The notes: generated from the sequence alone by a model not told the origin. A DNA stretch of 64,000 nt from Edolisoma coerulescens (GCA_013397115.1 VWZW01007303.1:778191-842190); one strand, 5' to 3'. Shown: positions 1 through 22,550, counted from the stretch's first letter. A program made the numbers and translations.

Positions 1-1596
1 GGTCTGTAATTTTCCCTAGGAGAATATTACTCACCTAACGGAAGACTACAGGTGCTAACATTAATTTTCTATTACCATTAACTGCACGCATCCCGCAACA
101 TCGATTATCAGGCTCTATTTAGGCCTAAAATCTCCCTGCATGGACATGGATCCAGAACACCGTGCTTCTGTAACATTCCCCAGGTCAGGAGAGGAGGCTG
201 CTAAGAGCTCTGTGCCTGCACAGCATTTAAAATACCTCAGCTCCAGCATGAACAATGACATCCCCACCGAGAATCTGACCACAGCCCTACAAACATCAAA
301 CCAACGTCTGTGGAAATCCCTGGAATTCACACCCAATATATTGCTTCTGGAATCTGGTCTGGCTCCTGATTAACACAGTAATTAAATCCTTACGGTAAAT
401 AAGAACTGGTGACAGCAGCTAGAGAATTCCAGGGAGCATTCCTGCTGGGGAAGGTGTTGGCCTTGACATCCACACACACCCTGTTGGCTTTCACCAGTGG
501 AACTCAAAACATCAGGGATCTCCTGGGTGTTTGTTGCAGCTCCCTGGACAAGCCTTCATGCAACATCAAGACCAGCACAACAGAGAGCTCACTGAAAAAT
601 ACACTCAGAATTTAGGGTCCAAGAGTGCTGGATTACAATTCCAGAAAGTCTGGTTTCATTCCTGATGCGTCTGTAGTACCATCTCTGTGGCCTTACTGAG
701 TTTATGTGCCAGTTTCCACAGGTGAAGGGGGACAGAAATTCCTGCCTCCTGCTATTTTGTACATCAGAGCCTCAAACTCTGATGTGTCCTGTATGTGCTT
801 CACTAGTGCAAAGAAAGGGGTATTGTATATTCTCAGTGCTCTGTGACTGGTATGAATGCAAAGCCATAGACTTGGAGAAGTTTTAGACATGTCAAAATCC
901 TTCATATCCATTTGTATTCTGAAGTGAATTATTTCTTTGCCTGCTGAGGATATTTTTTTCAGTGTTTCTTTTTGCTGCAGGAAATAAATGCTAATGCTGA
1001 CTTTCCATCTGGTGGATATAAAGGTAGATCCTGCTGTAGCAACCCCCTTTGGAAAGTGAGATTTGGGCTGAATCTGAAAGGAAAAGCATCACTGCAACAG
1101 GATTCCCAAGAAACAGCAAGACAAACTTGTCCAAATCTGTGCCCTCCTTTATCTGAAGCTACTTGAAGGAAAAATTAGTATTAAAGCACAAGCAGATGGT
1201 GTGAGATGTGGAACTGCTTCTGTATAAAAACTCTTCAGTTTGGAAAAGAAATGGCTGAGGGAGACTATAAAAGACATAAATAAAGTTAAATGTGGCCTGG
1301 AGAAGACTGAAAGAAAAACCACCCTTTTTTTATAACATACGAGCTGCAGAACAGTCAGACCCTGCTCCCCTCACAGAACATGGAACCTGTCCCTCTTCTG
1401 CAACATCCTACAAATTATTCAAGAGAAATTCATGCATGACAGCTAAGAAAGTTATTGTCAAGGGGAAAAAAAATAGCTTTGTGTTTTGATTTTTCAGTGC
1501 TCAGAGCACACAGGGCTCCAAACAGGCTTGAAACAGCTTTTGAAAGCCCTGGAGTCCCAGCAGCACATCTGGGAGCAGGCCCAGATCACTCAGTGC

Positions 1597-1810
1597 TCAG
1601 CCTTGTGCTGCCCCCAGCCCGGAGCGCCCTGTTTGCAGGGTTTTATTTTGTGTCCAGCTGTCAGCACCTACTCCCCGGGAAGGTGGGGCTGAAGGCGCCG
1701 GTCCCCGCGGGCTGGTGGCGCCTGCTCGCCGCACGCCCAGGCAGAGATCTCGTGGTAATGAGGGAGGTGACACCTGCCACCAGCGCTCCCGCGCTCGTCT
1801 GCCCAAGTGA
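1597..1810. promoter_or_regulatory. CpG-rich patch 3' of the homeodomain exon
   Basis: About 15 CpG in 210 bases, including AGGCGCCGGTCCCCGCGGG and CTCGCCGCACGCC, in A/T-rich surroundings. No CUX1-like coding sequence is present on either strand. Role unknown. Confidence 0.2.
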
Positions 1811-2528
1811 GAACAGCACATTTTGCTGTCAGGCCGAAGGGAACATATTTTCATAGGCATCCCTCCAACTGGTGTATAATTGCCTGCAAGTGGGAATTGG
1901 AAGAGGCCTGCGTTTGGAGAACTCTGAGCGGTGGAAAGAGGCTGCATCTGTACTGAATTCAAGGCAGTGAAATTCAATGTAAATATGATTACTCGTTTTT
2001 TAAGAATTTTGTATTGTTTACTATAAACACTATTTAACTATTGTGCACAATATTTCGGAGATAGCTCATTAAACTCTGCTGCTTTTGCTTCAGCAACTTC
2101 CCCGGTAAAAGCTGAGAAGGGCCAAAGTGAAAAACTACCCTTTAAATGTTAGCAGTTTTTAAAAACAAACAAGTTTAGCAATCTGGACTAATTAGGAACA
2201 TTACTGGCTCCGAGTGAAGGAGCAGAACAGTATTCAATCTGGTAGCTTAACTGTACCTGTTCAATATTCATTAGCACAAATTTCTTGGAGAAAAGTCTGC
2301 TGCATTAATTAAGATTCCCAATCCCAAGCACAGTTGATAATATGTTTATTCAAATCCTTATAATTCTTATGTGCTCTTCCAGCCTTGTCTCTTTCTATTG
2401 CTGTCTCCAGGCCAAAACCTGCTTCAGGGGTTCAAATGTGGAGAAGGTTCCTCCTCAAACGAGAAAGGAACTGAACAGACCAATGTCTTATTTCAGTGGG
2501 ACTCAATGATTTAATCGTAACAACAAAA

Positions 2529-2865
2529 TGAATCATAGAATTATGGAATGGTTTGGAAGGGACCTTAAAGCTCATCTGGTTCCACCCCTTGCCATGGGCA
2601 GGGACACCTTCCACTGTCCCAGGCTGCTCCAAGCCCTGTCTAACCTGGCCTTGGACACTTCCAGGGATGGGGCAGCCACAGCTTCTCTGGGAAACCTGTG
2701 CCAGGGCCTCCCCACCCTCACAGGGAAGAATTTCTTCCTAATATCCCATCTAACCCTGCCCTCTGGCTGTTTAAACTTGGCACTCCAGGCCCTTGTAAGA
2801 AGTCCCTCTCTGCGGCCACATCTGACTTCAGGGTTATCGGTTCTCTGTCCTTCAGGACTCCACAA
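2529..2865 (-). mobile_element. CR1 LINE, 3' end fragment
   Basis: Read on the plus strand it begins with AATCATAGAATTATGG and continues GGAAGGGACCTTAAAGCTCA, then the TTCCACTGTCCCAGGCTGCT block, then a diverging part. This is the reverse complement of the avian CR1 3' end, so the element points to the minus strand. It is 5'-truncated and has no intact coding region. Confidence 0.92.
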
Positions 2866-3406
2866 AGCTTCCCAGAAACAAGAGAAGCACCGTGCCTCTT
2901 TTCAGAGCTCGGTGACTCCAGACCTAAAAGAAAATCCTCATTTTGTTCTGATGCAGGAAAATGACACAAAGAAAGCAGGGCAATTGTGATGCCATCCAGT
3001 AAAGGACATTTCCAAGTACCCCCCACCCAGTGACCCAGGGACAACACCCACCACACACCCCGACACGTGTCTGTGCGTGTGCACCTCTGAGTCAGACACA
3101 GCAGCCTGGCTTACTGCAGTGGGTTTATAAATATTCATCAGTGGACATCTCTGCATCCACGCCCACCCCAAAAGCCAGACTTTCTGTTTAAAAGCACTAC
3201 TTACATCAATATGTGAATATTGCTGCTCCTCGGGGACGACTTAAAATTAGTCTGGAGCATTAGCACTGCGTTAGTGAGAACCTCCCTGCTGTCAAAGCTG
3301 TGCATTTTGTACAACTCCCCGACACGGTCTGCTGAGGCAGAGCTGCACCCTGCCACAGCCAAGCCAACACGTCCCTCAGGAGCAGGGCTCCCGGGAGGCC
3401 ACGCAC

Positions 3407-3671
3407 CTGTAATTGTGGAACCAGTTGATCACGGTGCTGGTTTTCAAGTTGAGCTGCGTGGCGAGTTCCTCAATGGTTTTTGGTGATGGGTATGGCTTTT
3501 GCTGGTAGGCTCGTTTGAGAGCTTCTTTCTCCTCCGGTGCCAGCACCACCCGGGGCTTCTTGAGCTGGTGCTGGGGCTGGGGGCTGGCGCCCTGGCTGTA
3601 GTCGATGCCAGCGGATGAGGACTCACAGGACTGGCTGTCGCTGACGGAGCTGTGCCGCCGTTTCATGTAGG
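3407..3671 (-). CDS. CUX1: CUX1 visible exon 14: most of the cut-type homeodomain
   Basis: This exon has 87 full codons, phase 1-2. It runs [20 protein letters not shown], then [20 protein letters not shown], then homeodomain helices 1 and 2 ([33 protein letters not shown]), then the recognition helix [10 protein letters not shown]. Counting the invariant Trp as residue 48 puts His at position 50 and Asn at 51; His50 is typical of cut homeodomains. The acceptor is CTTGCAG before CCTACATG and the donor is TTACAG followed by GTGCGTG. The donor splits the Arg53 codon, so the last residues of the homeodomain (SRIRREL in human), the C-terminal repression domain and the stop are on an exon left of the window. 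Glu replaces Asp in TIEELATQ; otherwise the homeodomain matches human. Confidence 0.98.
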
Positions 3672-12886
<9,215 letters not shown>

Positions 12887-13189
12887 CAAGATTGTTGTCC
12901 GTGAGCACTTCCTTGACCCTCTTGGTGATGCCATAGGTGTCCAGCTCAGGGGACATGGCCACCAGTTCTTGGATGCTGAGTGCTGAGTGGCCCGAGAGCG
13001 GCAGAGGGGTCGTGGATTGGGATTCAGACGCAGGCGGCTCGCTGGATTCCTGGGATTTGCCATCCTTACTCGTCTCTATGGCGGGACAGGGCTGCTGTAC
13101 CAATTCAGTCAGGCTTTTCACTGATTCACTGGAACTCATGGGAGATTCAGGAGCAGGACTGCAACTGGCAGAAGTCTTTGGAGTACTTT
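12887..13189 (-). CDS. CUX1: CUX1 visible exon 12: Ser/Pro linker and first half of CUT3
   Basis: This exon has 100 full codons, phase 1-1. It starts [20 protein letters not shown], then [20 protein letters not shown], then [20 protein letters not shown], and ends in the first helices of CUT3, [20 protein letters not shown] and the split Gly after NL. The acceptor is TAATTGCAG before AAAGTACT and the donor is AATCTTG followed by GTAAAT. The first in-frame Met, at 13137-13139, could serve as the start of a shorter product carrying only CUT3 and the homeodomain. Such a p75 isoform is known from an intronic promoter in mammals. The bird differs from human mainly in the [11 protein letters not shown] part of the linker. 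Confidence 0.97.
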
Positions 13190-15103
13190 CTGCAATTAAA
13201 AAAAGAGAAAAAAGTCCCCACTTTAGCATAATTGTAATGTTTTGATTGCAGGATATTTAACTTTCCTCCTCATTTATATTCTACCTACTTAAAGAAATGC
13301 CTAAGTATGCAAAATGCTACTTGCCATGACTTGGATACTAAAAAGCTTCTTTTTAAAAACAAGAATTATTTTCTAATTTTATCTTGAGTCATCTCTGATT
13401 TCTTATAAAGACAAGATGTACAAATACAAATAAAAATCAGGAAAAACTGAAGTGCAATAGTCTGTAAGTTTGCACGCAATTTCCTTGGTCAGGAAATCTC
13501 AGTTTTGCTTGCCACAACATTTTTATATAAGGATGGTTTTAAAGCTACCGTTCTAGACTGGTTTAAACCTCCTTCTGTGACTTGTAAGAAACTCACTCAG
13601 CCACTATTTTGTACTGTCAATGAGGGATTTTCTACAACTGATACAACTCTCTATCTTGAGAGTGTTATTGATTTCATTTTGTTTCTTATCACACGCATCA
13701 CATTTTTGCAACTCTCTTTGTCCAGAAATAACAAGATTAAAACACAGTTTGTAATTATGTTGTATTAATTAAAGTGTTTGAGAATCCAACATAAAGATAG
13801 CGAGTGGATCAGGAGACACCCAAATCTGTTATTGTGACACTTGGTTTAAAAGAAAGCTTTCCCAATCTGTTAATTTGCCAACAACAATAGGTTCTGTACA
13901 AAATGTTGTTTTCCCCCAATAAATTTATCTCTCACAGAATGTACTGACTGAGCTTATTCAGAGATTCCAGACATCTGAGGGTACAGTCTGAACCTTTTTT
14001 AAAGCAACAACACACAGGCAATGTGGTTTACAAGAATAATTCAGGAGATAAGGAGCACAGGCGATTTCTCCATCCACAGTTTTTCCCACTTCTGTGGGGC
14101 TGCTTCCTCCTCCTTGCTGCCTCCCATCTCTTTACTTGCCAGGGTTACTGACATGGATTCCAGCCTCATCCATCCGTGGGTTTGGCTCCAGCTCTCTGGA
14201 GGCAGCTGACAGAGCTCTCAGCTGCACAAGGAGGAGGCCAGATGCCATCCAAACCCAGTCCCTCCAACACTGCTGTGTTTTCTGAGCCCTGCGGTGCCAC
14301 CACAGAGCGTTCTCAGGTCCCATCAGGCAATGGCTACCAGCAAACCTCACTGGTTTTTGAGTTTGTTATCCAGAATATTGTCAAATCATTCCAGATCATG
14401 CAGCCTGTGTAGCGTGGAAACATATCCCAAATGTTAAAGGAAAATATTACCACGGCAAAAGTCAGGCTCAAATGGAGCAGAGTGCAGAGGATAATGGTGC
14501 TGTTCAAGGCACTGGGAGCTTTCCCATGCTGCATTCAAGAGCTTCCCAGACACACTCACATGAAGTTGCTCTCTCAAACCTAAAAATCAGACTTTTTCCA
14601 TAGTGCTTTATGAGAGATGCAAAAGACATAAAGGAAAGTGAGGTGCATGTAAATCTTTAAGGTAAAGGCGATCCTACAAATCCAATTTCTTTTCTCTGCT
14701 CACCCTGGGTCATCATACAACCGAACAGAAACCCCGGGAAATGTTATTTCTGTTTCAGGAGCAGCAAAGGAATCGTACTGTAAATTTGCCCTGATTCACC
14801 CATGCGAGGGACCAATTTGGCAGATCATCCATCTTGTTCACTGTACACTGTCAGGGATGGCATGAATTCCCTACATGATAAACAGATTTCTTCTCAGGTC
14901 TGTGTCCTTTAACCCACAGCAAGGTCAAAATTATGGCTGCCTAGCTAATAAACTGCACGGCACTCGTTCAACTTCCCTCTAATTTTGTCCCTTGTGCCAG
15001 CTTATACAAATCTTACTGAATAACTAGAGCAGCTGCAAATTTCCTATACAATTCCTCATCCGTGCACGGCGAGCCACATGCACACACGGAGCACGGGGGA
15101 AAA

Positions 15104-15130
15104 AAAAAGACAAAAAAAAAAAAAAAAAAC
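15104..15130 (+). repeat. Poly-A tract
   Basis: A-rich run with an uninterrupted stretch of more than fifteen A, followed by CCAACAACCCCAGAACCAAA-type C/A-rich sequence. No attached retroposon body could be recognised. Confidence 0.85.
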
Positions 15131-18100
15131 CAACAACCCCAGAACCAAACCAAACCCAATCACACAGGACTAAACAAAAGCATTTCCTAATGCCTCTTTC
15201 TCCCTCTCCTTTCCCTGCCCAGCCTAATTATGAACACAACAAAGGTAATCTGTGTTATCATCTATCACTGAGATGCTCTCTGTTGCTCACATATTAGCTT
15301 ATTTATTTTTTATATCACTTACCAAGAGCTTACTTGAATTTCATTTTTAAGACCAATCTGCTGCTCATTTACTCCAAAAGGTGGGATTATCTGAATCTAA
15401 TTTTGGAAGGCAGTACAGATGACCAACTGCTTTTTTTCCCCACCAAAAGGCAAGTGTACAGTGATTTCAGGCGAGGCATTATGTACACATACTACAAATA
15501 ACTCCAAATATGTTCCCCATTCATTTTTAGCATTTTTCCCTTCTGGAAAAACATTTTCAAGATCACATAAATATTTGACGAAAAGATCCATTATTTGGGA
15601 AAGTAAATTCAGTAATCAAATAATGCAAACATTTCCCGTTAATCTGCTTAAAAAATTAAATAGACATTTAGAGTACAAGTGACTGCTGACAGAACAAAGG
15701 GGAAAATTGACTGTATTCACTATTCCAGATTTAACTGTCAATCCACAGCCATTTCACATGCTTTATGAAATAATTTGTCTGTATTCATTTCTCTCAAGTT
15801 CCTCACAAGACAAAGACACAAATTCAGGATATCTGAAAAATATACATTAAGATTTCCAAAGCAGCAATTGAACATTTCCAATGAAAACAATACATTGAAA
15901 GCTTATTTCTTTAAAACCTGCTCTGCTTTTTTAACCCCAGACTGCTCCGAAGAGTAACACTAACTTAAGAGCAATCCAGTTTCTTAAAAGTGATATTCAC
16001 TGGATGCTTTCACATTTGTGCTTAAGGAGGAAGGGACCGTTTTGTCAGTATAAATATAAAACTGCATTACAGAACAACCTGCAAACTCCATGGCCACAAT
16101 TTAGGGATGAAATTACTTCAATAAAGCAAAGAGGTTTGCTTTCCAACAGCCTTCATCCAATTTAAGATGTGAAACAAAAGCTCCAAAGCTTCAAAAATAA
16201 GGTGCGGGAAGAGCTGAAGAGATCAAGAGCATCACCAGTGATGAGGTCATTGCAGAACCTGGGAAATTTTTAAGTTTCAGGTAGCCAAAGACATCAGTGG
16301 TGCCCTGAGCTTTACAGAGGCTGGGGGAAACAGGGTGTCCCCAAAATGACTTTATGGGAAGATGGTGACCATTAGACTCTGCATGTGATGAAGGCACAGC
16401 TTAACACGACACTTTTAAATGATGAAAAACCCCATGTAACTTCTGCACAATTACAGGTTGGTGTTGACAAATGCCATTAAAGATGCAAAGACAGCAGAAA
16501 CGCACTTAAATCATCCAAACTTCTGAAGATGTAAGTAACACTGAGTCATGAAAGGGCAAAGGTTCTACCAGCAGTTTTTACATTATTAATTCAAAATATA
16601 GTCTGGGCTATAGGGAAGTTAAGTCCTTCCAAGCAATTCTAAAAAGCCCATTCAAATATGCAGCACGGAAAATAATAATCAAAAATGCAAATCAAGTACT
16701 AGAAGTGATGTCTGCAGAAATGGGCCAGCAAGCTGCAATGTTTGGCAAGTGGAATTGTCCCCCATTAATGGCCAAGACATGAAGAGAACCAAAGAGCAAC
16801 AGTGGCTATCCCACAGCTGGTAACACAGCTCAGAGGGAGCGATGCCCCTGCACTGAAGGGGAGCTTCCAGGCTTTGGAGGTGAATGTGGCTCCAGAAAGA
16901 CAAATCCACCTGATTCAGTCTGCCAGCACAGACATCCCTGCCTGGGGACACGACACTCCTGGCAGAGCACATGGGACTTTAGTGAGGAAATTCTTCCCTT
17001 CTGTTTTTTCCTACAATACCAGAGAGGGATGCACAATCTAAAATGAAGATGTACAAATGAGTGGAAACAAAGTCAACATTACACAAACATCTCCTGTTTT
17101 CTTTTAAAATACCATTTTCTCAATATAAAATTGCTGCTTGAATGACCTTACTGCAACAAAACCCCAAAACATCATCACAGCCTGCCCTTTCCCCTCCCGC
17201 CCCTTAGCAGCTACGTGGTAAGAAACTTAACTAACTTTGCAAACACCTCAGCAAATAGGTCTGGAGTCTGAGTGTTTTACGAACCTGGCTGAGAACCATA
17301 ACAAAGTAACCTTGCCTTAATTACACAAACACAGAAAATCTTTTGTGGTCTTGCATTCCTTGGCACAATGGAGGAATCCAAATGCTGCTCTGGTCCCATC
17401 CATCCCCTACAGCTTTCCCATAGCATCTGCCATGACAGTGTTTTGGAAAATGTGAGAAAGTCAGAAAACAGAGTTCTGGTCTCAGTTCATTGATTACAGG
17501 TGGTTTTCCTGAACTCCAGATTTTCTTATTCTTCTCCAAGATTTCCCACCCCACGCTGGGGTCAGGTCCCCAGTACTGGATCCTGGGACTTCAGTTGCTT
17601 GACTATCCCACTGGTGGCCCACAAATCACCCAAAACCACTTCTCCCAGCACAGTCTCGGCCTGACACATCCCTCTGCAAGGTCTGCTCATGTTCTGCCAT
17701 CGTCATGCGGCAGAATCCCAGCCGTGTGTAAGGAACCACAGGCTGTGCAGGGCTCCTCTCCCGCAGCTCTCCCGAGCACCGCCAGCTCTGCAGGAACCCA
17801 GCAGCCAGGGACATTTAGAACTGCAGGGCACTGCTCAAGAAGGACCATTTCTGTGATGTCCAGGAACTCTTCTGAAGGCCACAGGAAGGCATCCAAGAAG
17901 CCCCTCCATGCTGGAGCACAGCTCCGATCCACAGCACTCTTCAGCTGGAGGCCCCTTCTGAAACCCAGGACATCTTGGATGCAAAGAGCTGCAGGTGCCC
18001 CCTGCTCCAAGCTCCCCAGAAAATCTGAGACATCTACAGGACCTGACACCAGTGCCGGATGTATCCCCTCCAAGGAGGCGCTCAGATGACGGAGCAGTGT

Positions 18101-19039
18101 TGAGACACGGATCCGGTTTCACCAGTCCCAGAGGCACCACGTCTGCCAGCCCGGACACATTCCTCCACTGCAACCTCTTGTATGCATTTTGAGAGCTGCA
18201 GGTTTGCTGCTTTTGCTCAGACCCTGCCTCACCTCTGACAGCAAACTGACTTTACAGCCACTTGTAAATCCAAAGTTCAAAGATCTGAACAAGAGCATCT
18301 GAATCTGTGAGCATAAACCACAAGCCCAATTCTCCCAGCCTCTCCTCCCAGCACACCTGTCCATCCACAGAGACACCCTGTACTCCTGGAGCTGCTGGGA
18401 GAATAACCTGTCCAACCTTTGCTGCTAGCACAGGCTTAGCTAATAAACTGCAAAAGGACTCATGGGGAACGAGGTACAGAACACGGCGAAGTTGAGGAAG
18501 ACTGTGCAAAACACAGAAGGTACTCAGAGGCCTCTAAAAGGATTATGAAAAATATTATATTCTAAAGACAGCAGGCAGACAACAGCTGCCTTAAGTTTCA
18601 GAGAGAAGTGGATTGAAAAAACGGATCCACTATAATTTTCAGAGACAAATCTCTGTAGTTTATCTGATCCACTATTTAAATTTCAATACACAGTCCTCTA
18701 TCTGCAGTAATAATAACCTAAATTCCATTTAGTGTTCATTTGAGCAGTCAGGATAAAGTCATTTCTTATTATCTCCCCACTGTGTAAAAAACAGCTTGAA
18801 GGTAGGAAGTCAGCAAGCATTTTCACCAAAAAGTAATTATTGTAAGTGACATTTTTACTGCTGGCATGCCATAAGGCGAACTGCGCATTTGGAAGGACAA
18901 GTTGCTAAAACAAAATGACAGGGTACTCTGTGACATTCCGACAAGAACCCAAACATGATTTCACTGGCGCTTGCTTTGATGCACCACTTTTCCCACTGTC
19001 CAAAGCTCGGGCTGCAGGTCTGTGCCAAACTAGTCAAAG

Positions 19040-19115
19040 TTGCCTCCTGAGGAACTGGGGGAACGGGCACATCCCGCGGGAGCTGGAGCGTCCCGGGCTC
19101 CGCTCGCTCCCAAAT
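19040..19115. promoter_or_regulatory. Small CpG cluster in the large intron
   Basis: Eight CpG in about 65 bases (for example ATCCCGCGGGAGC and GTCCCGGGCTCCGCTCGC). Too short to be called a CpG island. Function unknown. Confidence 0.2.
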
Positions 19116-19527
19116 CGGCATGTTAGTGGGGAAGATGAAAGCAGACAAACGTGGACAGGAGAGTTCTCAGCAACCTCTTAAAAGAGCATTTGCTACTTCA
19201 GGGCTGCATTTACCTCCTCGTGCAGATGAGTTAATGGACAACAACAGGCCTGGCAGGTTGCCTGAGATCAAAGTGTCTCACACTGGGACTGGATTAGTTT
19301 CTGTCTTCCCCCATGATGAGGCTGCCCATTCTATCCAATTTGTAGACCAAAACCTGGTGAATGCTGCCCTGTGAATCCGGGTCTGATCACACACAGCTGA
19401 TCAACATCCCCAGGACAACCCCGCTATTCAGTTTCCCAGGGTGTGAAAATTTCAGAGAGAGATTTCTTCCCTCCAACCTTCTGTTTGATTTTACCTTTAG
19501 CTATGGCTGCCTTTGCAGGGTCTTATC

Positions 19528-19666
19528 AGAGAATCACAGCATGACTTGAGTTGGAGGGACCTTAAATCTCATTGGGTTCCACCCCCTGCCGTGGGCAGGG
19601 ACACCTTCCACTATCCCAGGTTGCTCCAGGTCCTGTCCAACCCGGCCTTGGACGCTTCCAGGGATG
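19528..19666 (-). mobile_element. CR1 LINE, short 3' end fragment
   Basis: Begins AGAGAATCACAGCATGAC and stops just after the TTCCAGGGATG block. About 140 bases, diverged, minus orientation. Confidence 0.9.
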
Positions 19667-21096
19667 AGAAGAAATCAGCATTCTAAAGTTAATCTTTTAA
19701 AGCACCATAATAGCAACTCTCCTCATTAACAGTGGGTGCAGCAGAAGCCTGAACTGCGTAATAAAGCTGAGCAGCCCTTGTGGGAGAGCACTGCAACACA
19801 TCCCTCTTCTGACTAATTAAAGAAAATACGCGTGAAAGCGCCTTCTCCAAGGTAGTGCTTTTGGTGGATTTACTCTGAGTGAGTGAACCTTGCCTAGTCA
19901 CAATTTGCAAATTAATGTGGCTCATGAAAATATGATCCTCCCTACAGTTATAAACTCCCCCAGTTCTATGCAGGGAGTGCACAAAGCTCCCTGCAGTTTG
20001 CATCTATAATGATGTCAAACACGTAGGTACGTGCAGTTAGAGTTGTAAGCACTCGCTGGAGTTACTGCCACTCTGACTGTGGAGAATTTGTTTGTTTGTT
20101 TGCTTCATAAATGTTATAACTTGGGGGAAAATGTTATTTTGGGTCTTGGCTCAGAGGGAAATTTTGTGTGGATGGGGGGAGGGATCAAAGGAAAAACCCC
20201 TTTAGGAAAGCGTGCAGATGTACGTGTGTCTGCATGGAAAGGGGAGGAACCGGCCTTGGTTAACTCTGGAATTACTGGGGCAATATAAAAATAAAGGTTC
20301 CCACTCTGCATATGAGTATCCGGTGTCAGGAGCACATAAACCCGAATAATCAGGGTAGATGTTAGAATTACCTGAAAAAACCTGCTTTTGAGTATTGCTG
20401 AAGGATTACACGCTGTTGCTGCAATTTAAGTTGTATTTTCAATAACTGTATTAGTGCTTGGCGCCTCTACTAAAAAATGTGTTTTCAGCTGCTCTGGAAA
20501 GCAGAGGGAACTGAAGAAACCAGATGAAGTTGAGAAAAGAGCACGTAAGACAGGAGCTGGTGATAGACTCATGAGGAGAGATTTAGAGCTGGATGTTTAA
20601 AAGTACTTGGAGAAGTTGGGCAACCAATCCTCCCTTCAACCAACCCGCAGCCACAAACGCCTACGAGCCTTAGAAATCCCACTGTTGTGCGCAAAGCTAC
20701 ACCAAGGCCTATTTTAAGGCTACATGAACTGAAGCCATCAGACTTCCACCGAGTTAGGAGGACTGGGGAGTACAAATTGCTCCAAAGGATGTCTGGAATC
20801 TTGGGCAGGAAGATACAACTGGAGTCAATCAATTCAATGGAAATTTGTCCTGAGATCTGACTTCGGAGCAGACACACCAAGCCCTGACACAACCCCACCC
20901 CCAGAGAAAACTCTCAGAGGAGAATTAAGGGACATTTTTGCAATGGCCTGGGGGAAAGATGAGGCCTCTGTAACCCTAAGCACTACTTTACAATAAAACA
21001 GGAAAAAAAAGGGGAAACTTAAGAATTTTTTAGTCGGATGTAGATACATAGTTGAAAATACCAGAGCAATGCCCAGGTCAGGCCAACAGCCCCAAA

Positions 21097-21119
21097 CTAT
21101 CCTATGATTCTATGATTCC
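21097..21119 (+). mobile_element. CR1 tail remnant
   Basis: Only the terminal repeat CCTATGATTCTATGATTCC is recognisable, in plus orientation. The preceding bases do not clearly match CR1, so this may be a heavily decayed copy. Confidence 0.5.
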
Positions 21120-22550
21120 TGAGCCAAAAGTGGAATCTTGGCATTGAAGAGTAAATGATAATTTTTTTGTTTTACGAATCACCTTTAAACAATTAAAAGA
21201 CCCTTTCTAAAAATATACTGTATTTTAAATGAGGTGATTAATGGCAGAATCATGGCTGCTTTAAAAGACATTGCTCTACTCTGCCAACCTTTACTTAATA
21301 TTCAGATTTTTCTGTGTTTCTGTAACTTAGCTAGAAATCAATATTTAGAAATAACTGCTAGAAAATATTTTCAATAACCTTATTATTAAACCAGCTTGTG
21401 TGCAGAAGCTTTATTAAGGATTTTCTGAATGCTAAAACAAATATGTCATGGAAGCAATCAATCAAGATGCCACAACCCCAGTGGCAACACCCACAGTGTT
21501 TTTTTTTTTAAATAATCAAGACAAACGCGTGCACAATACCTTTTGGAAAACAGAGTGAGAGCCTCAGTGAGGAGGTTCTGCTGCAGTTTGTGGTGTCTTT
21601 GTTGACTTGCTGACCTTGTGATTTGATGTGTTCAACTAACTTGCTTGAACGTGGCACCAATTTTATGACTGTTTGTTGTCCTCCTGTGTCAGGAGCCTGG
21701 GTGTGAAGGTATTTCTACACCCTCCTTTGAGACTTGAACCTCGTGTCTGCTCGGGAGCAGAGGCTGCAGCAGGATGCATATGTGCTCTGTGCACTGCACT
21801 TAAAGATACCTCCCCCACTAAACAATGTGGACATTCCCTGGCCACGGGCAATATCCACACGGGATGGATCCCAGGCTAATGACCGCCCTCCTGCCTTCCT
21901 TCCTTCCCAACAGAGGAGTCCCATCTCCCACCCTCAGCACAGGCAGCTGTTCTTCATCTCAGAGAAACAGAGCGACCCTGAGCAGTGGCTGCACTGAAGA
22001 CCCTCCTTTTTGGAGGAGTGCTGGGGAAAGTGCTGAAACAAAATGACATTTACATTGTACGCAACAATATTATAAAAGCTATTAAGGTACATTATTTTAC
22101 ACATCCTCATAATCTCTCCATACTGCTTTACTTAATTTGTGATAAAATTGTTGAGAAAGGGTACTTAATGTAGGACAGTCAGTAAAAGTAATTTATCATC
22201 TTCCCGCTTCGGTGCTCACGTTATCAGCGAACTCATTTTCTGCATTCATCATGCAATCAGCCTATTATTTGCATATTAATCAGGCAGTGGACCATGAAAG
22301 AGCCGCATCCCAGCCAAATGCTGCACTATCTCAGGAGGAACACTCAGTAATTATCATACATCAGTGTTATGATGTGGTAATTGATTATAACATCTTTCTG
22401 TTGCCCCTGGGGAGTCCCACTGCTAACCCAGCTTCAGGCATTCTGTGCAGATTTTTCTCTGAAAATTAGAGAAACCATTGCTGTCCTTTTATTAATGTTT
22501 TTACCTTTACAATAGACAGCTCTCTGAGCATTTCCAAGGTACTTTTGCCT

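Larger units (their letters stand above)
1..3406 (-). other. CUX1: CUX1 intron 3' of the homeodomain exon (partial)
   Basis: No exon is recognisable here; the expected continuation SRIRRELFIEE was searched for by eye on the minus strand and not seen. The interval holds a CR1 copy (2529-2865), a short CpG-rich patch (1597-1810), and an A/T-rich stretch with TAATTA-type motifs (about 2010-2345). Around 3000-3100 there is a CA/GT-rich stretch with ACACGTGT. Confidence 0.85.

Noticed and set aside
1597..1977. Minus-strand frame of 126 codons, considered as the missing last CUX1 exon
   Set aside because: It lacks the required SRIRREL start and the conserved C-terminal end of CUX1, and shows no similarity elsewhere.
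2528..2989. Long frames over CR1 copies (also at 10847, 23094, 57950, 59431 and 63094)
   Set aside because: These are translations of the CR1 3' untranslated region in both directions, which repeat at each copy. They are not genes.
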